Shown: in pieces, positions 7,763 through 16,862 of the stretch
Layout of the letters: every line of letters starts with the position of its first letter
Numbering within the stretch: position 1 is the first letter of the stretch
Assembly: GCF_035917455.1 (NCBI RefSeq)
Contig: NZ_CP109078.1
Coordinates: forward strand, 3,534,001 to 3,598,000
DNA from: Micromonospora sp. NBC_01796
GTDB taxonomy: Bacteria; Actinomycetota; Actinomycetes; Mycobacteriales; Micromonosporaceae
Reading direction: 5' to 3'
DNA: 64,000 bases
The notes under the pieces: model-generated
What the model saw: the letters and a program-made list of their open reading frames with translations, nothing else
Database searches by the model: none
What the model was told of the DNA's origin: nothing
Position numbers and translations under genes: made by a program

Positions 7763-8779
7763 TCAGGCGGAGTCGCGGAGGATGAGTTCGGTCGGCAGGA
7801 CCACCGCCGGCTCGACCTCCTCGCCGGCCGCGATCCGGAGGAGTTGCCGGGTCATCTCCCGGCCGATCTGCAGGATCGGCTGGCGGACCGTACTCAGCGG
7901 CGGATCGGTATAGCGGGCCGACTCGATGTCGTCGAAGCCGATCACGGCCACGTCGTCGGGCACCCGGCGACCGGCCTCGCGCAGCGTACGCAGGGCGCCG
8001 TGCGCCATCAGGTCGGAGGCGACGAAGACCGCGTCGAGGGTGGGATCGTCGTCGAGCAGTTGGCGCATGGCCAGCGCCCCGGACTCGCGGGTGAAGTCGC
8101 CGACGGCCACGATCGACCGGCGGCGGGAGTCCTGCAACTCGGTCCGGTAGCCGGCCAGCCGCTCGATGCCGGCGACCATGTCCTGCGGACCGGCGATGGT
8201 GGCGATCCGGCGCCGACCCGAGTCGAGCAGATGGCGTACGGCCTTGGCCACCCCGCCGATGTGGTCGACATCGACGTACGGCACCGGCACGGTGGCCCGC
8301 CCCAGCGGCCGACCACCGCAGACGACCGGGATGCCCATCCGGGCCAGCGCGCTGGGCAGTGGGTCGGCACCGTGTAGCGAGGCGAAGAGCACCCCGTCGA
8401 CGTGCCGACCCATCGCGTAGCTCTCCACCCGGTCGTGGCTGGCGGTGGAGCCGGCGAGCATGAGCACCAGTTGCTTGTCCGCCGCCTCCAACTCCTGGCT
8501 CACCCCCCGGATGATGCCGGGGAAGAAGTGGTCGTCGGAGAAGACCCGGGTGGCCGCCTCGGGCAGGATCAGCGCGATCGAGTCGGTTCGCTGGGTCACC
8601 AGGCTGCGGGCGGCCAGGTTGGGGACGTACCCCAGCTCCTGGACCGCCCGACGGACCGCTTCCCGGATCGGTTCGGCGACCGTGGTGGAGCCGTTGACCA
8701 CCCGCGACACGGTCGCCCGGGAGACACCGGCGCGCCGCGCCACCGCCTCCAACGTCGGTCGCTCCCGCGCCATGGTCAT
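7763..8779 (-). CDS. LacI-family transcriptional regulator
   Basis: A 338-residue LacI/GalR-type repressor. The N-terminal HTH with hinge helix is clear (LEAVARRAGVSRATVSRVVN, then YVPNLAARSL), followed by a periplasmic-binding-protein-like sugar domain to the C-terminus. Two ATG codons (8779 and 8773) could start it. It lies downstream of, and on the same strand as, the GH1 beta-glucosidase, separated by 271 bp holding a three-copy repeat. A LacI-type operator sits before the GH1 gene, so a cellobiose or other beta-glucoside response like CebR/BglR is likely (inference). Confidence 0.92.
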   Translation of the reverse strand: MTMARERPTLEAVARRAGVSRATVSRVVNGSTTVAEPIREAVRRAVQELGYVPNLAARSLVTQRTDSIALILPEAATRVFSDDHFFPGIIRGVSQELEAADKQLVLMLAGSTASHDRVESYAMGRHVDGVLFASLHGADPLPSALARMGIPVVCGGRPLGRATVPVPYVDVDHIGGVAKAVRHLLDSGRRRIATIAGPQDMVAGIERLAGYRTELQDSRRRSIVAVGDFTRESGALAMRQLLDDDPTLDAVFVASDLMAHGALRTLREAGRRVPDDVAVIGFDDIESARYTDPPLSTVRQPILQIGREMTRQLLRIAAGEEVEPAVVLPTELILRDSA

Positions 8780-8783
8780 GCCA

Positions 8784-9013
8784 CCGACTCGCTTCGCTCG
8801 CCGTTGGCATGACCGAGTATCGGGCTGAGCCTGCTGATTCGCTCGCTCCGCTCACTCATGGGCACCGACTCGCTTCGCTCGCCGGCGGCATGACCCGATC
8901 TGGGGCTGAGCCTGCTGATTCGCTCGCTCATGTCCCCCGACTCGCTTCGCTCGCCGTTGGCATGACCGAGTATCGGGCTGAGCCTGCTGATTCGCTCGCT
9001 CCGCTCGCTCATG
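8784..9013. repeat. three-copy 68-77 bp direct repeat in LacI-GH1 gap
   Basis: Units at 8784-8860, 8865-8932 and 8937-9013 begin CCGACTCGCTTCGCTCGCC and end at CTCATG. Copies 1 and 3 are nearly identical. Copy 2 lacks about 9 bp and differs in the middle. Each unit contains short inverted GCTTCGCTCGC-like motifs. On the minus strand it reads as an open frame with repeated SERSERISRLS peptides, which looks like a by-product of the repeat and not a real protein. Confidence 0.9.
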
Positions 9014-9050
9014 CCACCGCCTCCTACTTCCACTCGCCGTGCCGGCCGAA

Positions 9051-10475
9051 TTAGAGGCCGTTGCGCCGGATGACCTCTTGGTACCACCGTGCGCTGTCCT
9101 TGAGCACCCGCCGCTGGGTCAGGTAGTCGACGTGAACGATCCCGAACCGCTTACGGTAACCCTCGGCCCACTCGAAATTGTCCAGCAATGACCATACGAG
9201 ATACCCACGGAGGTCGACGCCCCTCGAAATGGCCTCGTGTGCGGCACGAAGGTGCCCGTCGAGGTAGTCCACCCGGTCGGCGTCCGGCACCCGGCCGTCG
9301 GCGTCGGGGTCGTCGCGGTTGAACTTGTCCGGGAAGGCGGCGCCGTTCTCGGTGATGATCATCGGTACGCCCGGGTAGTCCTCGGAGATGCGTACCAGCA
9401 GGGTGGTCAGGCCGCGCGGCTCGATCATCCAGCCCATGTCGGTGAGCGGGCCGACCGGGGCGACGAACTCGATCCCCTCGGTGCCCGGGTAGGCGCCGCC
9501 GCCACCGGTCGCGCCGTCGCGGGCGGTGACGTAGGTGGGCTGGTAGTAGTTGATGCCGAGCAGGTCGATCGGGACGTTGATGATCTTCTCGTCGCCGTCG
9601 CGCAGGTGGCTCAGGTCGGTGAACCGGGCCACGTGCTCCAGCACGTCGGCCGGGTACTCGCCCCGCAGCATCGGGTCCAGGAAGATCCGGTTGGCCAGGC
9701 CGTCGACCAGCCGTACCGCCGCCTGGTCCGCCGCGCTGGCGGGGTCGACCGGGATGGCGGTGGTCGGGTTGAGGGTGATACCCAGGGTCTGCGCGCCGGC
9801 CGCGCGCAGCGCCCGACCGCCCAGGCCGTGGGCCAGCAACAGATGGTGTACGGCCTTGAAGGCCGCCGCCGGGTCCTCACGACCGGGAGCGTGTACGCCG
9901 TTGCCGTACCCGAGGTAGGCCGAGCACCACGGCTCGTTCAGTGTGGTCCAGGTGCGGACCCGGTCGCCGAGTCGGGCGTAGACGGCGGTGGCGTAGTCGG
10001 CGAAGTACTCGGCGGTCGCCCGGTTGGTCCAGCCGCCCCGGTCCTCCAGGGTCTGCGGCAGGTCCCAGTGGTAGAGCGTGACGATGGGGTCGATGCCCCG
10101 TCCGATCAGCTCGTCCACCAGCCGGTCGTAGAAGTCCAGTCCGCGCGGGTTGACCGGGCCGGAGCCGTCCGGCTGGATCCGGGGCCAGGCCACCGAGAAG
10201 CGGTACGCGTGCAGCCCGAGGTCGGCCATCAGCGCCACGTCCTGCGGGTACCGGTGGTAGTGGTCGCAGGCCACGTCGCCGGTGTGGCCGGCGTACACCT
10301 TGCCCGGCGTACGGCTGAAGGTGTCCCAGATCGACGGGCCGCGCCCGTCGTCCTGGGCCGCACCCTCGATCTGGTACGACGCTGTCGCCGCTCCCCAGAC
10401 GAAGCCCTCGGGGAAGCGCACCGCCGCCTCCGCCGGTGCCGGGAGCACCGCTTGCTGCGTGTCAAGAGTGGTCAT
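9051..10475 (-). CDS. GH1 beta-glucosidase
   Basis: A 474-residue family-1 glycoside hydrolase. The acid/base Glu is in TLNEP (E181) and the nucleophile Glu is in ITENG (E376). The N-terminal FPEGFVWGAATASYQIEGA is the GH1 signature. It lacks a signal peptide, so it acts in the cytosol on imported cellobiose or aryl-glucosides. No sugar ABC transporter is adjacent, so uptake must be encoded elsewhere. A LacI-family operator (10660-10671) lies about 185 bp upstream and the LacI gene is downstream, suggesting substrate-induced expression. Confidence 0.95.
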   Translation of the reverse strand: MTTLDTQQAVLPAPAEAAVRFPEGFVWGAATASYQIEGAAQDDGRGPSIWDTFSRTPGKVYAGHTGDVACDHYHRYPQDVALMADLGLHAYRFSVAWPRIQPDGSGPVNPRGLDFYDRLVDELIGRGIDPIVTLYHWDLPQTLEDRGGWTNRATAEYFADYATAVYARLGDRVRTWTTLNEPWCSAYLGYGNGVHAPGREDPAAAFKAVHHLLLAHGLGGRALRAAGAQTLGITLNPTTAIPVDPASAADQAAVRLVDGLANRIFLDPMLRGEYPADVLEHVARFTDLSHLRDGDEKIINVPIDLLGINYYQPTYVTARDGATGGGGAYPGTEGIEFVAPVGPLTDMGWMIEPRGLTTLLVRISEDYPGVPMIITENGAAFPDKFNRDDPDADGRVPDADRVDYLDGHLRAAHEAISRGVDLRGYLVWSLLDNFEWAEGYRKRFGIVHVDYLTQRRVLKDSARWYQEVIRRNGL

Positions 10476-10653
10476 ACCGTTACCGCACCTTTCCTGATGC
10501 CGCCGAGGATCCCGCGACGACGACGTGAACGACGAGCAGCGGCACCCGGGCGGTCGCGGCGCCCGACGCAGGTCCGCGTGCCATCCGAGCGGTGGCCGTT
10601 CGACGGGCGCGCGGGGAGACTTCTCTTCCGAGCGTGAACGCGGGTTACCCGAG

Positions 10654-10671
10654 TGTCAAGAGAGCGCTCTC
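10654..10671 (-). promoter_or_regulatory. LacI-type operator and -35 box before GH1
   Basis: The perfect palindrome GAGAGCGCTCTC (10660-10671) closely resembles the CebR/LacI-family core with central CG. On the minus strand it is directly followed by TTGACA (10654-10659), a consensus -35. Repressor binding would block RNA polymerase. A matching -10 was not clear. Confidence 0.75.
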
Positions 10672-10729
10672 ACAAAGTTACACGGTGCCTCCACGTGATA
10701 CGCGGGCGTAGTCATGGGCACCGCCGATC

Positions 10730-10761
10730 GGCGCCCGGCCCAGTATCGCCGGCCGGGCGCC
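10730..10761 (-). terminator. hairpin after mycothiol-dependent isomerase gene
   Basis: A perfect 11-bp stem (10730-10740 with 10751-10761, 10-nt loop) lies 37 nt beyond the stop of the minus-strand gene at 10798. It also separates that gene from the GH1 promoter region. Confidence 0.65.
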
Positions 10762-10797
10762 ACCCGTGGGGGACGGGAAAGATAAAGGCTGAGAAAC

Positions 10798-11562
10798 TCA
10801 GCCGGCCCGCAGACCCTGGAGCAGGGTCACGTCGCCGGAAACCTCGAGTACGTCGAAGTTGATCCGACCCCAGAGGGCAAGCAGCAGGTCGCTGGCGTTA
10901 CCGGTGACGTGGGCGCGGGCGTGGTGGTCGTCGCTGTCCAGGATCGTGTCCGTGTCCAGCAGGGCCACGCCGGTGCCCCGCAGCCGCAGGTACCAGTCCT
11001 GACCCGCGTCGACCGCGACCAGTTGCACCACGCCGTACCGGGGCTCGGGGGAGCGCCGCCGGCCCGCCGGCAACCAGGTGTCCAGCACCTCGCTCACCCC
11101 GTCGGCGGCGAGCTTCGCCTCGATCGGCTCGGCCGAGGCGATCGCCAACTGGGCGTCCCACCGGTGCACCGTGGTCTCGAGGGCCATCCGGCGCGGCCAG
11201 AACCCGACCTTCTTCGGCTGCGGCGCCCAGTTCCAGGCCGGCGTCTCCGGGTCGAGCGCGTCGAACGCGGTGAGGAGCTGGTCGTACTCGTGCTGCCACC
11301 ACTCCAGCCCGGCCGTGCCGGAGGGCAGACCGTCCTCCACCGGCGGTTGGCTCGGGGCCTCCACCCCGCCGCCGGTCACCACGCCCCGGACCCAGCGGTA
11401 ACGGGAGCCGAGGTGGTGCACCAGGTCGGTGGTGGTCCAATCGGGACAGGACGGCACCGGGGCATCCGGCGGCGCCTCGGCCACGGCCGCGCGGAATGCC
11501 GGCCCGTCCGCCCGCAGCGCACCGAGCCAGAAATCCTTCGTGCCGTGCAGTCTGCTCATCAC
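10798..11562 (-). CDS. maleylpyruvate isomerase family mycothiol-dependent enzyme
   Basis: About 254 residues. It has the MDMPI N-terminal four-helix metal-binding domain: PSCPDWTTTDLVHHLG carries the first His, and MALETTVHRWDAQLA carries the E-x3-H pair that completes the metal site. A C-terminal domain follows. Family members use mycothiol as cofactor or substrate in isomerisation and detoxification, and the real substrate is not predictable. The codons GTG-ATG (11562/11559) follow a GGGAGGA ribosome site, so ATG at 11559 is likely used. Confidence 0.88.
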   Translation of the reverse strand: MMSRLHGTKDFWLGALRADGPAFRAAVAEAPPDAPVPSCPDWTTTDLVHHLGSRYRWVRGVVTGGGVEAPSQPPVEDGLPSGTAGLEWWQHEYDQLLTAFDALDPETPAWNWAPQPKKVGFWPRRMALETTVHRWDAQLAIASAEPIEAKLAADGVSEVLDTWLPAGRRRSPEPRYGVVQLVAVDAGQDWYLRLRGTGVALLDTDTILDSDDHHARAHVTGNASDLLLALWGRINFDVLEVSGDVTLLQGLRAG

Positions 11563-11785
11563 GATCCTCCCGCGCTACCGGGCCACCAGAAGGGTCGCCT
11601 GGCTCGCCTCCAGCCTAGGGTGAACAACGCGCCAGACGTTAACGCCCATTCGACCAACGCCGATTTTGGCGCGCCAATCGGTCCCGCAAGAACAATCGGA
11701 TTAAATCGTACAAGGCTTATGGCGGGTGGAACCGCTCGGGCGGGCGGGACCGCGAGCCGCCAGCTCAGGAGCGGGGGCGGCGGGG

Positions 11786-12577
11786 TCAGGGTGCGACGGC
11801 GGACCAGGCGACGGTGATCTCGCCGAGCCGCCACCGGGCCGTCCGGTCGAGCACCGGCCACCCGGCGTCCCGAACCGAGGCGACCGTACGCAACCAGCGC
11901 TGCCGGGGACCGAAGGTCCCGTACGCGGCCGCGTCGCGCCACCCGTCGTCCAGCGCCCGGACCAGTGCGTGGACCCCGGTACCCGGCACGTTGTGGTGGA
12001 TCAGCGCCTTCGGTAGCCGCTCGGCCAGCGCCGCCGGACTCTCCAGAGTGGCGAGCCTCGGCGCCAGGGTCAGCGACCGTGGCTCCCCGCTCCCGTCCAC
12101 CAGCACCCAGGTCGCCAGCCGCCCCAACTCGTCACAGGTGCCCTCGACGATCAGCCCGTCCGGGGCGAGCCCGGCGGCCATCGTCCGCCACGCCGGGCCG
12201 ACCGCCGACTCCTCGTACTGGCGGAGCACGTTGAAGACCCGGACCACCACCGGGCGCAGACCGGCGAGTTCGAAGCCACCACGGGCGAAGGTGAGCCAGG
12301 GTGGGTCGGCCGAGGCGGCGGCGGCTGCCACCCGTACCGGATCGATCTCCAGCCCGACCACCCGGACGTCCGGCCGGACCGCGACGGCCAGCCGGGCCCG
12401 CAGCTCGACGGCGGTGACCGGGGTGGCGCCGTAACCGAGGTCGACCACCAGCGGATCCACCGCGTCGCGCAAGGGACCGGCGCAGCAGGCCGCGATCCAG
12501 TTGTCCACCCGGCGCAGCCGGTTGGGATTGGTCGTGCCCCGGGTCACCACCCCCAGCGGCCGGCGCGGCGGTGGCAT
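11786..12577 (-). CDS. class I SAM-dependent methyltransferase-like protein
   Basis: A protein of about 263 residues. VVDLGYGATPVTAVEL is a glycine motif I and VVGLEIDP is motif II with an acidic ribose-binding residue; the rest follows a Rossmann-like methyltransferase pattern. The N-terminus GVVTRGTTNPNRLRRVDNWI is conserved in actinobacterial homologues of unknown substrate. ATG at 12577 is preferred over TTG at 12580. It follows the SDR gene by 34 nt on the same strand, so the two probably form an operon. Confidence 0.8.
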   Translation of the reverse strand: MPPPRRPLGVVTRGTTNPNRLRRVDNWIAACCAGPLRDAVDPLVVDLGYGATPVTAVELRARLAVAVRPDVRVVGLEIDPVRVAAAAASADPPWLTFARGGFELAGLRPVVVRVFNVLRQYEESAVGPAWRTMAAGLAPDGLIVEGTCDELGRLATWVLVDGSGEPRSLTLAPRLATLESPAALAERLPKALIHHNVPGTGVHALVRALDDGWRDAAAYGTFGPRQRWLRTVASVRDAGWPVLDRTARWRLGEITVAWSAVAP

Positions 12578-12611
12578 CAACCCGTCCGGTGGCGTCGGCT
12601 CGGCGGCGGCA

Positions 12612-13394
12612 TCAGGTCACCCGGTGCACCTTGTGCTGGGCCGCCTGGGCGACCGGGCGGACCACCAGCCGGTCCACGTTGACATGTTGCGGTCGGGTGG
12701 CGCACCAGGCGATGCAGTCCGCGACGTCGTCCGCGACCAGCGGCTCGGCCACCCCGGCGTAGACCGCCGCCGCCCGCTGCTCGTCCCCGCCGAAGCGGTG
12801 CAGCGCGAACTCGTCCGTCCGGACCATGCCCGGGTCGATCTCGATCACCCGGATCGGCCGCCCGACCAGTTCCAGCCGCAGGGTACGGGTGAGCGCGGTC
12901 TGGGCGTGCTTGGCCGCGGTGTAGCCACCGCCACCCTCGTAGACGTCCAGCCCGGCGGTCGAGCTGACCACGATCACCGTCCCGGCGCCGGAGGCCTCCA
13001 GCACGGGCAGCACCTCGCGGGTCACCCGCAGCGTGCCGAGTACGTTCACGTCGTACATCCACTGCCAGTCGGCGACCGAGGCGGACTCCACCGGATCGAG
13101 GCCGATCGCCCCACCGGCGTTGTTCACCAACAGCTTCACCGGCCCCGGCAGCCCGGCCGCGGTACGCGCCAGGGCCGCCACGGACTCGTCCGAGGTCACG
13201 TCGCAGACGGCGGCGGTGGCCGTACCGCCGTTCTTCTCGATCTCTTCGACCAGTTCGGCCAGCCGGTCGGCGCGACGGGCGGCGGCCAGGACGTGAAAGC
13301 CCTCGGTGGCCAGCCGCCGGGCGGTGGCCGCGCCGATCCCGCTGGAGGCACCGGTGACGATCGCGACAGGAGTCATCCGGGCATTGTTTCCCAT
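12612..13394 (-). CDS. SDR family oxidoreductase
   Basis: A classical SDR of 260 residues with cofactor motif TGASSGIG, structural motif NNAGG, and the YTAAK catalytic Tyr-Lys. AARRADR after beta-2 favours NADP(H). ATG at 13394 has a GGAGGGG ribosome site 7 nt upstream, so it is preferred over the internal ATG at 13376. It is likely cotranscribed with the downstream methyltransferase gene. The substrate is unknown. Confidence 0.9.
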   Translation of the reverse strand: MGNNARMTPVAIVTGASSGIGAATARRLATEGFHVLAAARRADRLAELVEEIEKNGGTATAAVCDVTSDESVAALARTAAGLPGPVKLLVNNAGGAIGLDPVESASVADWQWMYDVNVLGTLRVTREVLPVLEASGAGTVIVVSSTAGLDVYEGGGGYTAAKHAQTALTRTLRLELVGRPIRVIEIDPGMVRTDEFALHRFGGDEQRAAAVYAGVAEPLVADDVADCIAWCATRPQHVNVDRLVVRPVAQAAQHKVHRVT

Positions 13395-13561
13395 CGACGG
13401 GCCCCTCCGGCCGCAGGGCGGCGGATGAGGTCGGTCACCCGTGCGGGTACCGGGATGAATGGTTCTGGCTTGATCGGGAAGATGAGGTTCGACGTAACGG
13501 TTGATGTCTGGGGCGCCCGGATCATGCCGGACCGCGTGTCACCTTGACCAAAGGAGTGGTT

Positions 13562-14947
13562 GTGGCGGAATCGCACACGGGCGTCGGGCGGCAGCGGGGC
13601 GCCCGGCCATGGCCGACACCGGCCCGGATCGCCACCGTTTCCGTGCACACCTCACCGTTGCACCAGCCGGGCACCGGCGACGCCGGTGGCATGAACGTCT
13701 ACATCGTCGAGGTCGCCCGGCGGCTGGCCGACGCCGGTGTCGAGGTGGAGATCTTCACCCGCGCCACCGAGAGCGGCCTGCCGCCGGTGGTCGAGATGGC
13801 GCCGGGGGTCCTGGTCCGGCACGTCACCGCGGGCCCGTTCGAGGGCCTCGCCAAGGAGGAACTGCCGGGTCAGCTCTGCGCCTTCACCAACGGGGTGCTG
13901 CGGGCCGAGGCGGCCCACCCGCCGGGCTTCTACGACCTGATCCACTCGCACTACTGGCTTTCCGGGCACGTCGGCTGGCTGGCCAAGGAACGCTGGGGCG
14001 TACCGCTGGTGCACACCGCGCACACCCTGGCCAAGGTGAAGAACTCGCGGCTCGCCGAGGGGGACCGGCCGGAGCCGAAGTACCGGGTGATCGGCGAGGA
14101 ACAGCTCGTCGCCGAGGCCGACCGGATGGTGGCGAACACCGCCGTCGAGGCCCGCGACCTGATCGCCCGCTACGCGGCCGACCCCACCCGGGTCGCGGTG
14201 GTCGAGCCCGGCGTCGACCTGGACCGCTTCCGGCCGGCTCCGACCGGGTCGGGCACCGACGGCCGGGTCGCAGCCCGCCGCCGTCTCGGCTTGCCCGAGT
14301 ACGGGTACGTGGTCGCGTTCGTCGGCCGGATCCAGCCGCTGAAGGCACCCGACGTGCTGCTGCACGCGGTCGCCGCGCTGCGTGAGCGTGACCCGCACAT
14401 CGCCGACCAGTTGACGGTCGTGATCGCGGGCGGCCCGAGCGGGAGCGGGCTGGACCGGCCCACCGCCCTGATCGAGTTGGCCGCCTCCCTCGGCATCACC
14501 GAGTCGGTCGTGTTCCGGCCGCCCTGCACCGGCGAGGACCTGCCGGACCTGTACCGGGCGGCAGACCTGGTGGCGGTGCCGTCGTACTCCGAGTCGTTCG
14601 GGCTGGTGGCCCTGGAGGCGCAGGCGTGCGGTACGCCCGTTGTCGCCGCCGCCGTGGGCGGCCTGGTCACCGCCGTACGGGACGGGGTGAGCGGGATCCT
14701 GGTCGACGGGCACGACCCGGTCGACTGGGCCCGTACGCTCAGCGGCCTGCTCACCGCGCCCGGTCGGCGGGCGGCGCTCTCCGCCGGTGCGGTCCGGCAC
14801 GCCCAGGACTTCTCCTGGACCAGGACCGCCTCCGGGCTGCTCGCGGTCTACCGTGGTGCGGTGGCGGAGCACCGGGACAGGCTGGCGTCGGAGTTGGGCG
14901 GAACCGGGGTCGGGGCGAGCGTGGTGCTGCCGGCGGGGGTCCGGTGA
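13562..14947 (+). CDS. mshA: D-inositol-3-phosphate glycosyltransferase MshA
   Basis: A GT4 glycosyltransferase of 461 residues that transfers GlcNAc from UDP-GlcNAc to 1D-myo-inositol 3-phosphate, the first step of mycothiol synthesis. The N-terminal [20 protein letters not shown] is diagnostic of MshA, and [20 protein letters not shown] is the GT4 donor-binding motif. GTG at 13562 is chosen because AAAGGAG lies 5 nt upstream; the TTG at 13544 lies before this site. It is followed by ybjN and, further on, gpmA, as in M. tuberculosis. Confidence 0.96.
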   Translation: MAESHTGVGRQRGARPWPTPARIATVSVHTSPLHQPGTGDAGGMNVYIVEVARRLADAGVEVEIFTRATESGLPPVVEMAPGVLVRHVTAGPFEGLAKEELPGQLCAFTNGVLRAEAAHPPGFYDLIHSHYWLSGHVGWLAKERWGVPLVHTAHTLAKVKNSRLAEGDRPEPKYRVIGEEQLVAEADRMVANTAVEARDLIARYAADPTRVAVVEPGVDLDRFRPAPTGSGTDGRVAARRRLGLPEYGYVVAFVGRIQPLKAPDVLLHAVAALRERDPHIADQLTVVIAGGPSGSGLDRPTALIELAASLGITESVVFRPPCTGEDLPDLYRAADLVAVPSYSESFGLVALEAQACGTPVVAAAVGGLVTAVRDGVSGILVDGHDPVDWARTLSGLLTAPGRRAALSAGAVRHAQDFSWTRTASGLLAVYRGAVAEHRDRLASELGGTGVGASVVLPAGVR

Positions 14948-14972
14948 ACCCGACGACCGGGTGGGGCGACCG

Positions 14973-15506
14973 GTGACCGGGCGGGACGAGCGGGCCCGGA
15001 TCGGTGCGCTGATCGAGTCCGCCTGCGCCGAGCGGGAGCTGCCCTGTGAACCGACGGGTGAGTTCGCGTACGCGGTCACGCTGCCCGGCACCCACAAGCT
15101 CAAGACCATCTGCAATCTGATCGTCGGGGAGCACGCGCTGCGGGTCGAGGCGTTTGTCATGCGCCAGCCCGACGAGCGGCGCGAGGAGCTGTGGGCCTGG
15201 CTGCTGCGGCGCAACGCCCGGATGTACGGGGTGGCGTTCTCCATCGACGCCGTCGGCGACGTCTACCTGACCGGCCGGGTGGGCCTGGGCGGGGTGGACG
15301 AGGACGAACTGGACCGGCTGCTCGGTTCGGTGCTGAGTTACGCCGACGATTCGTTCGACACGATGTTGGAGATCGGTTTCGGTACGGCGATCCGCCGGGA
15401 ATGGGATTGGCGCCTCAAGCGGGGCGAATCAGTCGCGAACCTGGCGGCGTTCTCCCATCTTTTCGAGCCGTCGAAATCCGTCGAGCCTGATTTGGACCGC
15501 CCCTGA
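14973..15506 (+). CDS. YbjN domain-containing protein
   Basis: About 177 residues with the YbjN fold, related to type III secretion chaperones. The family occurs between mshA and gpm1 in actinobacteria (Rv0487). The stretch LPGTHKLKTICNLIVGEHAL and a later FDTMLEIGFG are conserved in these homologues. GTG at 14973 is chosen from the position of conserved sequence, with GTG at 14961 also possible. The function is unknown; YbjN has been linked to stress responses in E. coli. Confidence 0.85.
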   Translation: MTGRDERARIGALIESACAERELPCEPTGEFAYAVTLPGTHKLKTICNLIVGEHALRVEAFVMRQPDERREELWAWLLRRNARMYGVAFSIDAVGDVYLTGRVGLGGVDEDELDRLLGSVLSYADDSFDTMLEIGFGTAIRREWDWRLKRGESVANLAAFSHLFEPSKSVEPDLDRP

Positions 15507-15590
15507 CGGGTATGGCAGCGGTGGCGCACGGACGATCGGGTACGCGCGCCCCATGCCGATGACAGACTGTCCAGGGAGCGTGAGAATCTC

Positions 15591-16493
15591 ATGGCTCAAG
15601 CTCAACGAAGCAGTTCGAGTCGCGGCGGCAACGCGACCGCGACCAGGAACCGGACGATCAGCGCCGGAAGCAGCAGTCCGAGTGACATCGCCCAGATGAC
15701 CGCCGAACAGATCCGTGGGCAGCTTCGCAAGCGCGGCGTCACCGGTATCTCGGCGTTGCGCAAGGGCGACCTGGTGCAGGCCCTGGCGAGGGCGCTGCGC
15801 AACGAGGGGCGTCGCGGCGGTGGTTCGGCGAGGACGAGCACCCGTCCGGCGAAGCGGACCGCGTCGGCGGCACGCAGCACCAGTCCGGCGCGCAAGAGCA
15901 CCGCGTCGGCGCGTACGACCACCTCGGCGGCGCGCAAGAGCGCCTCGACGGTGGCGCGCAAGGCCACCTCGGCCGCGCGTAAGAGCACCTCTCCGTCGCG
16001 GAGCAGGACCACGTCGGGCGGGGTGAGCGCGTCGGCCCGTCAGCGCCGCTCGTCCCCGTCGAAGGCGTCACCGAGTACGGCGGCGCGTACCGCCGAGCGG
16101 GCGAAGGCCGCGGCGGCGAGCGGGATCCGGATCGGTCGGACCATGTCCCGCTCGCTGAAGTACGCCCAGCCGATCTCCTCTCCGGACCAGAAGCCGGAAC
16201 GGCCGGGGCGGAGTCTCGTCACCACCAGTCACGAGGTGATCCGGCGTTGGGCGCAGGCCCGTAAGGCGAAGCCGGCGACGATCGAGGGTACCGAGCGGGA
16301 TGGTCGGGCCGGCGTACTGACGTTCAACTTTCCGGGTTGGCGGGAGGGTGGCCGGCTGAAGCAGATCACCTGGGATCAGTGGTTCAAGACGTTCGACCTG
16401 CGTCGCCTGAATTTCATCTACCAGGAGAGGCGTTCGGACGGTAAGCAAAGTAACTTCTTCAAGCCGGAATCACCGGACCGTGAGGATGGCTGA
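15591..16493 (+). CDS. Rho_N/histone H1-like protein with a conserved C-terminal domain
   Basis: A 300-residue protein in three parts. Residues of about 34-70 (MTAEQIRGQLRKRGVTGISA) are a Rho N-terminal/SAP-like nucleic-acid-binding fold. Residues of about 78-180 are a highly basic Ala/Ser/Thr/Arg/Lys tract with repeated TSAARKST units, as in histone H1 tails. Residues of about 215-285 are a conserved actinobacterial domain of unknown function (RRWAQARKAKPATIEGTE, then ITWDQWFKTFDLRRLNFIYQ). The C-terminal type is often mislabelled as branching enzyme. A nucleoid-associated or RNA-binding role is likely (inference). Confidence 0.75.
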   Translation: MAQAQRSSSSRGGNATATRNRTISAGSSSPSDIAQMTAEQIRGQLRKRGVTGISALRKGDLVQALARALRNEGRRGGGSARTSTRPAKRTASAARSTSPARKSTASARTTTSAARKSASTVARKATSAARKSTSPSRSRTTSGGVSASARQRRSSPSKASPSTAARTAERAKAAAASGIRIGRTMSRSLKYAQPISSPDQKPERPGRSLVTTSHEVIRRWAQARKAKPATIEGTERDGRAGVLTFNFPGWREGGRLKQITWDQWFKTFDLRRLNFIYQERRSDGKQSNFFKPESPDREDG

Positions 16494-16730
16494 ACATGGT
16501 GGAGTTGGTTCGTGGACGGCACCGCTGAATGCGGGTGTCGTGTGACCGGCGAAACAGTGACTGAGCTTGTGCCGGTTACGGACCGCGAACTACCGTGAGC
16601 GCGGGCGCCACGCTCGGAACGGTTCGGGGGAACCGCGAATCGATCAGATTCGAGCACGAGTGGGCGGCGCCCGGGGGACGGGTGGCACTAAGCCGTTGGG
16701 GGACGGCGCCACCTGACACCGGCGGTGTGA
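16494..16730. other. gene-free stretch after the histone-like gene
   Basis: About 240 bp between the histone-like gene and the terminator hairpins of the MFS genes. No convincing ORF, RNA or promoter is visible. Confidence 0.4.
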
Positions 16731-16821
16731 GCGGGCGACGCTTACGGGGGTGAGTGTCGCCCGCCGCCGCCGGGCCGCACAACGAAGCCGGCGCGTGAGA
16801 ACTCATTCCGCGCCGGCTTCG
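16731..16821 (-). terminator. two hairpins after the MFS gene pair
   Basis: A perfect 13-bp stem at 16783-16795 with 16809-16821 lies 42 nt beyond the stop of the minus-strand MFS gene. A second 9-bp stem (16731-16739 with 16756-16764) follows it. They could terminate transcription from both directions. Confidence 0.7.
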
Positions 16822-16862
16822 GCGTGCCCTACACAGCCTCGCTGTTCGGCGACAGCTCCGGG

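Noticed and set aside
8776-9087. Minus-strand open frame with repeated SERSERISRLS peptide
   Set aside because: It exists only because of the direct repeats, has no independent ribosome site or homologous fold, and fills the gap before LacI. It is treated as a repeat, not a gene.
11666-11677. 12-bp palindrome TTGGCGCGCCAA as an operator
   Set aside because: It lies over 100 bp from the nearest start with no promoter elements around it. GC-rich palindromes of this size are common in such DNA.
13652-15244. 530-codon minus-strand frame over mshA
   Set aside because: It lies antisense to the well-supported mshA and YbjN genes, and the residue composition (Arg/Gly/Pro/Ser-rich) is that of a GC-rich shadow.
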